Numbered from the stretch's first letter, positions 1 through 9,731 are shown. The stretch: 64,000 nt of DNA from Actinomadura pelletieri DSM 43383 (GCF_003634705.1 NZ_RBWU01000002.1:806001-870000), one strand, 5' to 3'. Notes: a model not told the origin generated them from the sequence alone. A program made the numbers and translations.

Positions 1-2
1 CA

Positions 3-896
3 CCGGTGGCGCCGGTGGCGCGGGCGGCGGCACACGGCGACGAGTGCTTCTCGGGCGCCCTGTCGGACGGCGGGGCCCGGGTGACGCGTCCGGACGACCG
101 GGCCGACGACCGGGCCGACCTCGACCGTGGTCAGGTCGTCGCCATGCTCGCCGACCTTCGCCGGACGCTGCGCGACCGGTTCGGCACGTCCGACGAACGG
201 CGCCTCGACACGGCGCTGCGCCGGGCGCGGCCCGTCGTCGTGCCGGTGCGGTTCCACGTCGTCCACAGCGGACGTCTGGGCAAGCTGTCGGAGGCGTCCG
301 CGCGGCGGCAGGTCTCCACGCTGAACGCCGCCTACGGAGGTAGGACGGGTGGTGTCGACACGCGCGTCCGGTTCCGGTTGGTGAGCTATGGCAGTTTCGA
401 CCAGCCGGCGTGGTTCGACAATCCGCACCGGTACGAGGCCCCGATGAAACGGCGGCTGCGCAAGGGGGGACGCGGCACGCTCAACATCTTCACCGCGGCG
501 GTCGGCACCGACGTGCTGGGCTACTCCACGTTCCCGCAGCAGTACCGGAAGAACCCGCGTATGGACGGTGTCGTCATCGACTACCGGAGCGTGCCGCGCG
601 GGCAGTACAAGTCGTTCAACCGCGGGTACACGGCCGTCCACGAGATCGGGCACTGGCTCGGCCTGCTGCACACCTTCGAGGGCGGTTGCGTGCCGCCGGG
701 CGACGGGGTGGCCGACACCCCGTACGAGGCCGCACCGGCGGAAGGATGTCCTCACTTCCGGGACACATGCCCGCGGCGGGGCGTCGACCCGGTGCACAAC
801 TTCATGGACTACGCGCACGACGCCTGCATGCGGGAGTTCACCGCAGGCCAGGGCCGCCGGATCCGCGCGTCCTGGGCCGCCTACCGGTCCCGCTGA
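3..896 (+). CDS. M43-like zinc metalloprotease, secreted (5' end outside window)
   Basis: Zinc endopeptidase of the pappalysin/cytophagalysin (M43) type, expected to act outside the cell. Counting from the GTG at 6, the zinc motif HEIGHWLGLLH lies at residues 212-222 (HExxHxxGxxH), followed by the Met-turn NFMDY at 265-269. Cys at 14, 228, 248, 255 and 274 fit an exported, disulfide-containing enzyme. The frame is open to the left edge, and the first residues (APVARAAAHG) read like the tail of a signal peptide. The true start and most of the signal therefore lie upstream; the GTG at 6 is unlikely to be the real start. About 100 bases separate it from the next gene. Confidence 0.8.
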   Translation, partial: PVAPVARAAAHGDECFSGALSDGGARVTRPDDRADDRADLDRGQVVAMLADLRRTLRDRFGTSDERRLDTALRRARPVVVPVRFHVVHSGRLGKLSEASARRQVSTLNAAYGGRTGGVDTRVRFRLVSYGSFDQPAWFDNPHRYEAPMKRRLRKGGRGTLNIFTAAVGTDVLGYSTFPQQYRKNPRMDGVVIDYRSVPRGQYKSFNRGYTAVHEIGHWLGLLHTFEGGCVPPGDGVADTPYEAAPAEGCPHFRDTCPRRGVDPVHNFMDYAHDACMREFTAGQGRRIRASWAAYRSR

Positions 897-997
897 ACCC
901 CGCCCGTGCCGTGTCCGCGCCGTGCCCGCGGGTTGTGGATCTCGGCACATGTGCGGCGCGGGCGGCGCGATCTGTCGGTGCGGCTCGATAGCCTTCG

Positions 998-2773
998 ATG
1001 ACCGTGAGCACCTTCGCCGCATCGAGCATGCCTCCCGCCTTCCCCGAGCGGGCCGCCTGGGGAACGGCGTCGTCCCTGCGCGCCTGGCAGCAGCAGGCGC
1101 TGGAGGCCTACTTCGGGCGGGACGGCACCGCGCCCGGTCCGCGCGACTTCCTCACCGTCGCGACGCCCGGCGCCGGTAAGACGACGTTCGCGCTCCGCCT
1201 CGCCCGGGAGCTGCTGGAACGCCGTATCGTCTCGGCGATCACGATCGTGTGCCCCACCGAGCATCTCAAGCGGCAGTGGGCCGAGTCCGCGGCCCGGGTC
1301 GGCATCAAGATCAACCCGGAGTACCAGAACGGCGACGGGCCCGTCGGCAAGGACTTCCACGGCGTCGCCGTCACCTATGCGACCGTCGCCGCGCGGCCCG
1401 CGCTGCACCGCAACCGCACCGAGTCCCGCAAGTCCCTGGTCATCTTCGACGAGGTGCACCACGCGGGCGACGGGCTGTCCTGGGGCGACGCCGTCCGGGA
1501 GGCGTTCGAGCCCGCGACCCGCCGGCTCGGCCTGTCGGGCACGCCGTTCCGCACCGACATCAACCCGATCCCGTTCGTCCAGTACGACGAGGGGCCCGAC
1601 GGCGTCCGTCGCAGCCGCGCCGACTACACCTACGGCTACGGTCCGGCCCTCGCCGACGGCGTCGTCCGTCCGGTGATCTTCCTGGCGTACGCGGGGGAGA
1701 TGCGCTGGCGCACCCGCGCGGGCGACGAGATCACCGCGACCCTCGGCGAACCGCTCACCCAGGACCAGACCGCCCAGGCGTGGCGTGCCGCGCTCGACCC
1801 GAAGGGCGACTGGATCAGACAGGTCCTGGCCGCCGCCGACCGGCGGCTCACCGAACTGCGCCGCGCCATTCCGGACGCGGGCGGCCTGGTGATCGCCACC
1901 GACCATGAGACGGCCCGCGCCTACGCCGCGATGCTGCGCGCCGTCACCGGCCAGGGCGCCACGGTCGTGCTGTCGGACGACCCGTCCGCGTCCAAGAAGA
2001 TCAAGCAGTTCACCGACTCCGGCGACCGCTGGATGGTCGCGGTGCGGATGGTGTCCGAGGGCGTCGACATCCCGCGCCTGTGCGTGGGCGTGTACGCGAC
2101 GTCCACCAGCACGCCGCTGTTCTTCGCGCAGGCCATCGGCCGTTTCGTCCGGGCCCGCCGCCGGGGTGAGACCGCCTCGGTCTTCCTGCCCTCGGTGCCG
2201 ACGCTGATGGGTCACGCCGCCGAGATGGAGACCGAGCGCGACCATGTCCTCGACCGTCCGGTCCGCGAGGACGGCCTGGACGACGACCTGCTCGCCGAGG
2301 CCAACCGGCAGAAGGACACCCCCGACGCGGTCGGGGAGGAGCTGCCGTTCGAGACGGTCGAGGCGTCCGCGACGTTCGACCGCGTCCTGTACGACGGCGG
2401 CGAGTTCGGCATGCACGCCGAGCCGGGCTCGGCCGAGGAGGAGGAGTATCTCGGCATCCCCGGTCTCCTCGAACCCGAGCAGGTGTCGGCGCTGCTGCGC
2501 AAACGGCAGGCCGAGCAGCTCGCCACCGAACGCAAGCGCAAGACCGGCGACCCGCGCGCCGACCGCACCGCCGCCGAAGACCTGGCGTCCCTGCGCCGCG
2601 AGCTGAACGGCCTCGTCGGCGCGTGGAACCACCGCACGGGCCAGCCGCACGGCGTCATCCACAGCGAGCTGCGCCGCTCCTGCGGCGGCCCGCCCATCGC
2701 CCAGGCCAGCGCCGACGACATCCGCAAGCGCATCGCCAAGATCCGCGACTGGGCCGCCAAACGCCGCCACTGA
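998..2773 (+). CDS. DEAD/DEAH-box (superfamily II) helicase
   Basis: ATP-dependent nucleic-acid helicase or translocase, cytoplasmic, 591 aa. Visible motifs in order are Walker A TPGAGKTT (56-63), DEVH (motif II, 151-154), LSGTPFR (motif III region, 179-185), VSEGVDIP (motif V, 352-359) and QAIGRFVRARR (motif VI, 378-388). The C-terminal 180 residues are charged and helical, with no recognised nuclease or HRDC motif. This layout resembles the UvsW/RecG-like single helicases common in actinomycetes, but the substrate is unknown. It stands alone on the plus strand with about 160 bases before the TPR gene, so a shared operon is not established. Confidence 0.85.
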   Translation: MTVSTFAASSMPPAFPERAAWGTASSLRAWQQQALEAYFGRDGTAPGPRDFLTVATPGAGKTTFALRLARELLERRIVSAITIVCPTEHLKRQWAESAARVGIKINPEYQNGDGPVGKDFHGVAVTYATVAARPALHRNRTESRKSLVIFDEVHHAGDGLSWGDAVREAFEPATRRLGLSGTPFRTDINPIPFVQYDEGPDGVRRSRADYTYGYGPALADGVVRPVIFLAYAGEMRWRTRAGDEITATLGEPLTQDQTAQAWRAALDPKGDWIRQVLAAADRRLTELRRAIPDAGGLVIATDHETARAYAAMLRAVTGQGATVVLSDDPSASKKIKQFTDSGDRWMVAVRMVSEGVDIPRLCVGVYATSTSTPLFFAQAIGRFVRARRRGETASVFLPSVPTLMGHAAEMETERDHVLDRPVREDGLDDDLLAEANRQKDTPDAVGEELPFETVEASATFDRVLYDGGEFGMHAEPGSAEEEEYLGIPGLLEPEQVSALLRKRQAEQLATERKRKTGDPRADRTAAEDLASLRRELNGLVGAWNHRTGQPHGVIHSELRRSCGGPPIAQASADDIRKRIAKIRDWAAKRRH

Positions 2774-2931
2774 CGCGCCCGGCGTGCCCTTCGTCCGGCC
2801 GGTGCCGGGCCCGTCCGCGCTCGCGTTCGCGCCGTGGTGACCGGAGTGGGTCAGGGGGGCGGCCCGGTGCTTGTGTGCGGCGGCGCGTCCCAGGATGATC
2901 AATAACTCCGCGCCATTTCGGGAGGTACGGA

Positions 2932-4137
2932 GTGTACCTGGCAGGGTTCGAGGAGATCCTGGAGGCGGTGCTCGCGCGGCTCGGGCGGTTCGTCGAGGCG
3001 CGCGATCGTGCGGACCTGCTCGCCCCCGCCGGAGTCCGGGACGCGCAGGCCTTGATGACCGCGGTGTTACGGGCGGCGCCGGACGCGGACCCGCCGGAGG
3101 AGTCCCTGGCGCGAGCGGCGTCCGCGGCGGGGCTCCTCTACTACGGGCGCCAGCTGGTACAGGACGACGAGGACGACCGGGACGAGGCCACGCGGCTGCT
3201 GGAGCTGGCCCGGTCGCGGGGCGGCGGTGACCTGGCCGACGAACGGGCCGACCTGCGGGACGCGGTGTCGGCGAAGCCCGTGCCCGGTCCGGCCGACCAG
3301 CTCGACGGGCTGAACCTGCGGGCCGCGATGACTCCGGCGGGCACCCCGCTGGCCCAGCTCGACGAGTGCGCCGCCCTGCTGCGGCGGGCGCTGGCCGCGG
3401 CGGACGAGGACCTCGACCCGCGCATGTACGAGAGCAACCTGATCGGCCTGCTCGAACGTCGGTACGGCCGCACCGGACACGAGGACGATCTGCGCGAGGC
3501 GACCGCGCTGTCGGAGTCCCTCGTCGAGCGGACGGAGGACGAACACCCGGCCTATGCCGGTCGCATCTCCCAGCTCGCCCTGCTCGAGCAGATGGTGTTC
3601 GCGCAGACCGGGGACGCCGCGACGCTCGACGCCGCCGTCGACCGGCTGCGCGAGGCGGCACGGCACACGCCGCCCGGTCACGAGGACCACGCGATGCGGC
3701 TGTCCAACCTCGGCCGCGCCCGGAAGCTGCGCTACCAGACGACGCGTCCCGAGCCGGAGGAGATCGCGGCGGCGGTGGCCCTGCTGGAACAGGCGGTCGC
3801 CGCCACCCCCCGCGACGATCCCCACGCCGCCCAGGCCACCCGCCGGGGCGAACTCGCCGCCGCCCTGGCGCTGCACTACCGCGAGACCGACGACGTGGCG
3901 CATCTGGAGGCCGCCATCCGGTGCGCGCACGAGGCCTGGCGGCTGACCCCGCGCGGCGACCACAACATTCCCGAACGCCTCCAGGACCTCGCCGTCGTGC
4001 ACATGCTCCGGTACCGGGTCACCGGCGACCGCGCCGACAAACGTACGGCGATCAAGGCCGCGCGCGGTCTCCGGCGGGCCGTCCCCAAGGGCCACCCGCT
4101 CCATGACGCGGCCGAGATGCTGCTCAACGAACTTTGA
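2932..4137 (+). CDS. tetratricopeptide-repeat-like protein, function unknown
   Basis: A 401-aa soluble, all-helical protein. The GTG start is preceded by a clean GGAGGT at 2921-2926 with 5 bases spacing. From about residue 110 onward it shows degenerate TPR-like units (patterns such as LLERRYGRTGHEDDLREA, LRYQTTRPEPEEIAAAV, ALHYRETDDVAHLEAAI, LRYRVTGDRADKRTAI). These resemble the TPR portion that precedes CHAT protease domains in actinobacteria, but there is no CHAT or other catalytic domain here. Likely a protein-protein scaffold. It ends 3 bases from the convergent gluconokinase gene. No specific function can be assigned. Confidence 0.7.
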   Translation: MYLAGFEEILEAVLARLGRFVEARDRADLLAPAGVRDAQALMTAVLRAAPDADPPEESLARAASAAGLLYYGRQLVQDDEDDRDEATRLLELARSRGGGDLADERADLRDAVSAKPVPGPADQLDGLNLRAAMTPAGTPLAQLDECAALLRRALAAADEDLDPRMYESNLIGLLERRYGRTGHEDDLREATALSESLVERTEDEHPAYAGRISQLALLEQMVFAQTGDAATLDAAVDRLREAARHTPPGHEDHAMRLSNLGRARKLRYQTTRPEPEEIAAAVALLEQAVAATPRDDPHAAQATRRGELAAALALHYRETDDVAHLEAAIRCAHEAWRLTPRGDHNIPERLQDLAVVHMLRYRVTGDRADKRTAIKAARGLRRAVPKGHPLHDAAEMLLNEL

Positions 4138-4140
4138 CCG

Positions 4141-4656
4141 CTATCGAGATGCCAGGGCCCCGAGAATCCGGGTGACGGTCTCCGCCGGGGTGCCCGTGAC
4201 GGGCACGACGGGGACGTCCTCGTCCGGGCCCGGGAACTCCAGGTCGGCGAACTGGGAGTCGAGGAGTTCGGCGCCGAAGAAGTGGCCCTCGCGGGCTCTC
4301 ATCCGGGCCGCGATCGTGTCGCGGTCGCCGTCCAGGAGGACCACCCGGACGGCGGGACGGCCGCCCGCGAGCAGGTCGCGGTAGCGGCGTTTGAGAGCCG
4401 AGCAGGTCACGACGCCGGGACGGCCCGTGGCGAGCCGGTCGTCGATCCACGCGGCGATGGCGTACAGCCAGGGGAGCCGGTCGGCGTCGTCGAGGGGACG
4501 GCCCGCGCGCATCTTCGCGATGTTGGCCGCCGGGTGGAAGGCGTCGGCCTCGGCGTACTCCCAGCCGAGGCGTTCGGCGAGCAGGGTGCCGACCGTGGTC
4601 TTGCCGCTGCCGGACACACCGGCGACCACGATGACCGTGGGGGGCGGTGGCGCCAT
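4141..4656 (-). CDS. gntK: gluconokinase
   Basis: Phosphorylates D-gluconate to 6-phosphogluconate, feeding the pentose-phosphate pathway; cytoplasmic. The 171-aa length is normal for the GntK/IdnK family. The P-loop GVSGSGKTT is at residues 13-21, followed by the family-typical EADAFHPAANIAKMRAGRPL and DDADRLPWL segments. It is the last gene of a minus-strand set pncB-pncA-gntK, with a 13-base gap to pncA, so co-transcription is likely. No gluconate permease or GntR regulator is adjacent. Confidence 0.9.
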   Translation of the reverse strand: MAPPPPTVIVVAGVSGSGKTTVGTLLAERLGWEYAEADAFHPAANIAKMRAGRPLDDADRLPWLYAIAAWIDDRLATGRPGVVTCSALKRRYRDLLAGGRPAVRVVLLDGDRDTIAARMRAREGHFFGAELLDSQFADLEFPGPDEDVPVVPVTGTPAETVTRILGALASR

Positions 4657-4669
4657 CAGAACGCGGCGG

Positions 4670-5251
4670 TCAGGCGGCCACCACCGGGGCGCCGGACAGC
4701 GCGACCCCCTCCCGCGCGAGCTCGTCGAGGGCGCGGTCGACGGTCGCCTTGCCGACTCCGGCGGTGAGGTCGAGCAGGACCGTGGTGCGCAGGCCGGCGC
4801 GGGCCGCGTCCACGGCCGTCGCCCGGACGCAGTGGTCGGTGGCGATGCCCACGATGTCGACGGCGTCGACGCCGCGGGCGGCGAGCCAGTCGGCGAGGGG
4901 CTGCTCGTCGTCGGAGACGCCCTCGAAGCCGCTGTAGGCGGCGCTCTCCCGGCCCTTGCTGAACACCGCCTCGATGGGCGCGAGGGCCAGGTTGGGATGG
5001 AAGTCGGCGCCCGGTGTGCCGATCACGCAGTGCGGCGGCCAGGTGTCGGCGAAGTCGGGCGCGGCGGAGAAGTGGTCGCCGGGATCGAGGTGGAAGTCGC
5101 GGGTCGCCACGATGTGCGCGTACTCGGCCCGGTGCGCGGCGACGTACTCGGAGATGGCCGTGGCCACCTGCGCGCCGCCCGCCACCGCGAGCGAGCCGCC
5201 CTCGCAGAAGTCGACCTGCACATCGACGATGATCAGAGCCTTCTTGCCCAT
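4670..5251 (-). CDS. pncA: nicotinamidase
   Basis: Hydrolyses nicotinamide to nicotinate plus ammonia, the first step of Preiss-Handler NAD salvage (also the pyrazinamide-activating activity in mycobacteria). With the start at 5251 (MGKKALIIVDVQ) the protein is 193 aa. The cysteine-hydrolase triad is Asp10, Lys99 (FSKG) and Cys141 (ATDHCVRAT); metal ligands fit Asp52, His54 and His60. An upstream ATG at 5275 is in frame, but AGGGAG just before 5251 with about 6 bases spacing decides for 5251. It follows pncB by 50 bases on the same strand, so the two salvage enzymes are probably co-expressed. Confidence 0.92.
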   Translation of the reverse strand: MGKKALIIVDVQVDFCEGGSLAVAGGAQVATAISEYVAAHRAEYAHIVATRDFHLDPGDHFSAAPDFADTWPPHCVIGTPGADFHPNLALAPIEAVFSKGRESAAYSGFEGVSDDEQPLADWLAARGVDAVDIVGIATDHCVRATAVDAARAGLRTTVLLDLTAGVGKATVDRALDELAREGVALSGAPVVAA

Positions 5252-5301
5252 GACCGCTCCCTGTACCCGTTTCACTCCGACCGTACCCCAGGTGGACGCG
5301 G

Positions 5302-6669
5302 TCAGCGGGGCGGGTCGCCGTCGTCGAACTCGGTGGGCAGCGCCGGTTCACCCCTGGACAGCTTGGTCGCCGTCGTCGGCAGCTCCGCGACACAGCGCGC
5401 GTGCCGCTCCCGGGCGGCGGCGAGCGACTCGCGTCCGACGATCTCGCCGTCGCGCACCAACGGGACCTGGAGGAGCCGGTCGTGGGGCGCCCGGCTCGGC
5501 TCCCCGGTCGAGACGGTCTCGGCGTAGGCGGTGCCGTGGCCGTCGACACGGCGGACCGCTGTCTTGCGCCCGCCGCGGCTCGGCTTCCCGGGGGAGCGCT
5601 TGGCGACCGGGCGCAGGGGCACGTCGTCGCCGGGTGCGTCCGCTCGGGCGACCAGCTTGTAGACGAGGCCCGCCGTGGGCGCGCCCGACCCGGTGACGAG
5701 GGACGTTCCGACGCCATAGCCGTCCACCGGCGCGGCGGCCAGCGCGGCGATGCCGAACTCGTCGAGGTCTCCGGTCACCACGATCCGCGTGTCGCGGGCG
5801 CCGAGGGAGTCGAGCTGGTCGCGGACGAGACGGGCCATGACGCCGAGGTCGCCGCTGTCGATCCGCACGGCCCCGAGGGACGGCCCGGCCAGCTCCACGG
5901 CCGTCCGGACGGCCCGCTCCACGTCATAGGTGTCGACCAGGAGCGTGGTGCCGGCGCCCAGCGCCTCGAGCTGCGACGCGAAGGCGTGCCGTTCGCTGTC
6001 GTGCAGGAGGGTGAACGCGTGCGCGCTCGTCCCGGCGGTCGGCACGCCGTGGCTCCGGCCCGCCTCAAGGTTGGACGTGGTGGTGAACCCCGCGATGTAG
6101 GCGGCGCGCGCGGACGCCACGGCGGCGCGCTCGTGGGCCCGCCGCGACCCCATCTCGATGATCGGCCGACCCTGCGCCGCCGCCACCATCCGGGACGCCG
6201 CCGACGCGATCGCGCAGTCATGGTTGAGGATCGACAGCGCGAGGGTCTCCAGCAGGACGGCCTCCGCGAACGTCCCCTCGACCGCCAGGATCGGCGAGTC
6301 CGGGAAGAAGCAGTCGCCCTCGGCGTAACCCCAGACGTTCCCGGTGAAGCGGTACTTCTCCAGCCATCGCGCGGTGGGTTCGTCCACGATGCCGTTCGAC
6401 GTGAGGAAGTCCAGTTCCGCCGTCTCGAAACGGAAGCGCTCGATCGCGTCGAGGAGGCGGCCCGTCCCGGCGACGACGCCGTAACGGCGCCCGGCGGGCA
6501 GACTCCGCGCGAACACCTCGAACACCGCGCGGCGGTCGGCGGTCCCGCTGCGCAGGGCCGCCTGAAGCATGGTCAGCTCGTACTGGTCGGTCAGCAGAGC
6601 GGTGCCGTCGGCTCGGTCCACATGTGGAACCTTACGGCCGGGTGTGGGCACGATGGTCGTGCGGGTCAT
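5302..6669 (-). CDS. pncB: nicotinate phosphoribosyltransferase
   Basis: Makes nicotinate mononucleotide from nicotinate and PRPP (with ATP), the second Preiss-Handler step after PncA. Diagnostic segments are LLTDQYELTMLQAAL near the N-terminus, EMGSRRAHERAAVASARAAY in the middle and VRIDSGDLG in the phosphate-binding region; the length of about 440-455 aa is normal. The open frame continues upstream, but residues before TALLTDQYEL are not family-like. Two starts are plausible: ATG at 6669 (used here) or GTG at 6621, which has a weak AAGG upstream and gives an N-terminus closer to the usual family start. Divergent from clpS. Confidence 0.9.
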   Translation of the reverse strand: MTRTTIVPTPGRKVPHVDRADGTALLTDQYELTMLQAALRSGTADRRAVFEVFARSLPAGRRYGVVAGTGRLLDAIERFRFETAELDFLTSNGIVDEPTARWLEKYRFTGNVWGYAEGDCFFPDSPILAVEGTFAEAVLLETLALSILNHDCAIASAASRMVAAAQGRPIIEMGSRRAHERAAVASARAAYIAGFTTTSNLEAGRSHGVPTAGTSAHAFTLLHDSERHAFASQLEALGAGTTLLVDTYDVERAVRTAVELAGPSLGAVRIDSGDLGVMARLVRDQLDSLGARDTRIVVTGDLDEFGIAALAAAPVDGYGVGTSLVTGSGAPTAGLVYKLVARADAPGDDVPLRPVAKRSPGKPSRGGRKTAVRRVDGHGTAYAETVSTGEPSRAPHDRLLQVPLVRDGEIVGRESLAAARERHARCVAELPTTATKLSRGEPALPTEFDDGDPPR

Positions 6670-6759
6670 CACATCCGGGGAGCGGGCGCATAGCATCGGG
6701 TGCGGTGGGACCGCGTCACGCACGGAGTGGACGACCGCGGAGAAAGGAGGCGACGCGGA

Positions 6760-7065
6760 ATGACCGCCATGAGCACGGCGCCCGCGCCCGTCGAGCTGGA
6801 GCGGCCGGACGTCGATGAGGAGGTCGGCGCCGACCGGCCGTGGCTGGCCATCGTGTGGAACGACCCGATCAACCTGATGTCGTATGTCACGTATGTTTTC
6901 CAGGCCGTGTTCGGCTACGCCAAACCGAAGGCCGAGAAGCTGATGCTCGATGTGCACCACAAGGGACGGGCCGTGGTCGCCAACGGCACCCGCGAGGAGA
7001 TGGAGCGGGACGTGGAGATCCTGCATTCCTACGGGCTGTGGGCCACCGTGAAACGGGACGACTGA
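6760..7065 (+). CDS. clpS: ATP-dependent Clp protease adaptor ClpS
   Basis: Adaptor that delivers N-degron substrates to ClpC/ClpA-ClpP. 101 aa, with an unstructured N-terminus followed by the ClpS core: [16 protein letters not shown] (the N-degron pocket with the DP.N motif), [18 protein letters not shown] and [21 protein letters not shown] C-terminus. The start is fixed by a near-perfect AAAGGAGG at 6743-6750, 9 bases upstream of the ATG. Followed after 4 bases by the DUF2017 gene, the usual actinobacterial partner. Confidence 0.93.
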   Translation: MTAMSTAPAPVELERPDVDEEVGADRPWLAIVWNDPINLMSYVTYVFQAVFGYAKPKAEKLMLDVHHKGRAVVANGTREEMERDVEILHSYGLWATVKRDD

Positions 7066-7069
7066 CCCC

Positions 7070-7597
7070 GTGAGCCAGGTGACGAAGACCCGCCACGGCC
7101 TCAAGGTCCGCCTGGAGGCGGAGGAGGTCGCGCTGCTGCGCGCCCTCATGGAACAGCTGCTGGCGTTGATCGGCGAGGCGCCCGGCGCGGACGACGAGCT
7201 GGCGTCCCTGGGCATCGCCGAGAACGCCACCACCCCCGACGACCCCGTGCTGGCCCGGCTGTTCCCCGACGCGTACCGCGACGACGGCAAGGCCGCCGAG
7301 GAGTTCCGCCGCTACACCGAGATGGGGCTGCGCGACGGCAAACGGGAGGCGGCCACTGCGGTGCTCGGCGCGCTGGGCGATCCGGGGGCCGACATCGTCT
7401 TGGACGAGAAGCAGGCGCAGGCGTGGCTGCGGGCGCTGAACGACGTCCGGCTGGCGCTCGGCACCCGGCTCGACATCACCGAGGAGTGGTACGAGGAGGC
7501 GGAGACCCTGGACGCCCGCGACCCCCGCGCGCCCATGTTCGCGGTCTACGACTGGCTCACCACGCTCCAGGAGAGCCTGGTCCGCGTCCTCTGGTGA
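7070..7597 (+). CDS. DUF2017 family protein
   Basis: A 175-aa cytoplasmic protein of the actinobacterial DUF2017 family, found almost always next to clpS. Recognisable features are the LEAEEVALLRALMEQLLALI helix at the start, LARLFPDAYRDD in the middle and LNDVRLALGTRLDITEEW near the C-terminus. The GTG start is 4 bases after the clpS stop, indicating translational coupling. The biochemical role is unknown; the linkage suggests a link to ClpS-dependent proteolysis or its regulation. Confidence 0.88.
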   Translation: MSQVTKTRHGLKVRLEAEEVALLRALMEQLLALIGEAPGADDELASLGIAENATTPDDPVLARLFPDAYRDDGKAAEEFRRYTEMGLRDGKREAATAVLGALGDPGADIVLDEKQAQAWLRALNDVRLALGTRLDITEEWYEEAETLDARDPRAPMFAVYDWLTTLQESLVRVLW

Positions 7598-7707
7598 GAC
7601 GGGTGGCGGCGGCTGCGCATCCGGTGAGATCTGCGTATCCGAACGGCCGTATCGAACCGGCCGAGCCCGGAGGCCGTTCGGAAACACCCCCCGGTAACCT
7701 TCGGGAC

Positions 7708-8139
7708 ATGCTGACGATCGAACGTGCTCTGGTCGAAAAGATCATCGCGCATGCCCGCGCCGACCATCCCGACGAGGCATGCGGCATCGTGGCCGGACCG
7801 GTCGGATCGGACCGGCCCACCCGGTTCATCGCGATGACCAACGCCGAGCGGTCGCCCACCTACCACAACTTCGACACGCAGGAGCTGCTGCGGGTCGACC
7901 GGGAGATGGACGCCAACGGCGAGGAGCAGATCGTCCACTACCACTCCCACACCTCCACCGAGGCGTACCCGTCCCGCACCGACATCGACTACCTGCGCAA
8001 CCCGCTGGCCGACCCGCGCATCCACCGGGTGCTCGTGTCCACCCGTGACCCGGAGGAGGTGGAGTTCCGCTCCTACCTCATGGTGGACGGCGAGGTCGTG
8101 GAGGAGGAAGTCAAGATCGTCGAGTCGTACGACGACTGA
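7708..8139 (+). CDS. mec: Mec-type JAMM metallopeptidase (CysO-cysteine peptidase)
   Basis: Zinc-dependent JAMM/MPN+ peptidase (M67) that in Mycobacterium tuberculosis releases cysteine from the CysO carrier. 143 aa. The canonical motif HxH-x7-S-x2-D is present as HSHTSTEAYPSRTD, with an upstream catalytic Glu candidate in DEACGIV (residues about 21-27). It starts at the ATG at 7708 after a 110-base spacer. Genes for the sulfur carrier cysO and synthase cysM follow in the M. tuberculosis order (Rv1334-Rv1336), which supports the specific assignment. Confidence 0.88.
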   Translation: MLTIERALVEKIIAHARADHPDEACGIVAGPVGSDRPTRFIAMTNAERSPTYHNFDTQELLRVDREMDANGEEQIVHYHSHTSTEAYPSRTDIDYLRNPLADPRIHRVLVSTRDPEEVEFRSYLMVDGEVVEEEVKIVESYDD

Positions 8140-8183
8140 GACGGCGGTGTGGCGGTGCGCGGACGTGCCGGTGCGACGGCCGG

Positions 8184-8189
8184 TAGACT
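8184..8189 (+). promoter_or_regulatory. -10 element for leaderless cysO leader transcript
   Basis: TAGACT fits the actinobacterial -10 consensus TANNNT and ends 7 bases before the ATG at 8197. Transcription would therefore begin at or very near the first base of the leader peptide ORF, giving a leaderless mRNA. No strong -35 is visible. Confidence 0.5.
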
Positions 8190-8196
8190 GACCGTC

Positions 8197-8316
8197 ATGG
8201 GGACGAGCGGGCACAAGGCGGGCGCACGGCGCCCCATGCGCGCCTTCGCCGTACCGCCCGTGCAGAGCTTCCTGTTCGGTCATTCGCGCGCCGAGGTCGT
8301 CTACGACTGTCGCTGA
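8197..8316 (+). CDS. short leader peptide upstream of cysO, ends Tyr-Asp-Cys-Arg
   Basis: A 39-codon ORF in the 292-base gap between mec and cysO. It has no Shine-Dalgarno but sits 7 bases after a TANNNT -10, as expected for a leaderless mRNA. The peptide contains RAFAVPPVQSFLFGHSRAEV and ends VVYDCR, with its only Cys as the penultimate residue. Actinobacteria commonly place short leader peptides with Cys codons before sulfur-assimilation genes, where they act as cysteine-responsive attenuators. The position in front of cysO-cysM fits that role. The role is inferred; the ORF, the Cys codon and the promoter spacing are seen directly. Confidence 0.6.
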   Translation: MGTSGHKAGARRPMRAFAVPPVQSFLFGHSRAEVVYDCR

Positions 8317-8371
8317 CGCGCCGATCCGGCCGAGATATCCGGTCGTAACCCACCCCGGAATTCCCCCGTGC

Positions 8372-8400
8372 CCCGCCCGGTTGTGACGCTGGGGGGCGGG
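8372..8400 (+). promoter_or_regulatory. hairpin between leader peptide and cysO
   Basis: CCCGCCC (8372-8378) can pair with GGGCGGG (8394-8400) across a 15-base loop, in the 115-base stretch between the leader stop and the cysO start. There is no U-run, so if it regulates it would do so by Rho access or by structure rather than as a simple intrinsic terminator. The cysO Shine-Dalgarno AAGGAG (8417-8422) lies just downstream. Confidence 0.35.
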
Positions 8401-8431
8401 AAGCCCCGTACGAACTAAGGAGATCATCGCG

Positions 8432-8704
8432 ATGGCGATCGAGGTCCGGATCCCCACGATCCTGCGCAACCTCACCGACGGCGCCAAGGCCGTCGAGGGC
8501 AAGGGCGGCACGCTCGACGAACTGTTCGCCGACCTGGACACCCGGCACCCGGGCCTGCGCGACCGGCTGGTGGACGACAAGGGCCTGCGCAAGTTCGTCA
8601 ACGTCTACCTCAACGACGAGGACGTGCGCTTCCTCGCCGGTCTCGGGACGCAGGTCTCCGACGGCGACAGCGTCACGATCCTGCCCGCCGTGGCCGGCGG
8701 CTGA
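8432..8704 (+). CDS. cysO: sulfur carrier protein CysO (MoaD/ThiS fold)
   Basis: Small ubiquitin-like sulfur carrier, 90 aa, whose C-terminal Gly-Gly is converted to a thiocarboxylate that donates sulfur to CysM for cysteine synthesis. The protein ends VTILPAVAGG, the required diglycine at the extreme C-terminus. AAGGAG at 8417-8422 lies 9 bases before the ATG. It is followed by cysM after 21 bases and preceded by mec, the complete CysO pathway module. Expression is probably influenced by the leader peptide upstream. Confidence 0.92.
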   Translation: MAIEVRIPTILRNLTDGAKAVEGKGGTLDELFADLDTRHPGLRDRLVDDKGLRKFVNVYLNDEDVRFLAGLGTQVSDGDSVTILPAVAGG

Positions 8705-9673
<969 letters not shown>

Positions 9674-9731
9674 TCGCCCGGCAGGGTACAGTGCGTTCCC
9701 GAACGCTGTTCTAGACGGTCGGAGGGCACGG

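Noticed and set aside
881..3661. 926-codon minus-strand open frame opposite the helicase and TPR genes
   Set aside because: Low-complexity Arg/Pro/Gly translation typical of antisense shadows in GC-rich DNA; the plus-strand genes have clear motifs and ribosome sites.
998..4137. Helicase plus TPR gene pair as an antiphage defence system
   Set aside because: No nuclease, protease, nucleotidyl cyclase or other effector nearby, a 158-base gap between the genes, and housekeeping surroundings; the helicase type is widespread in actinomycete cores.
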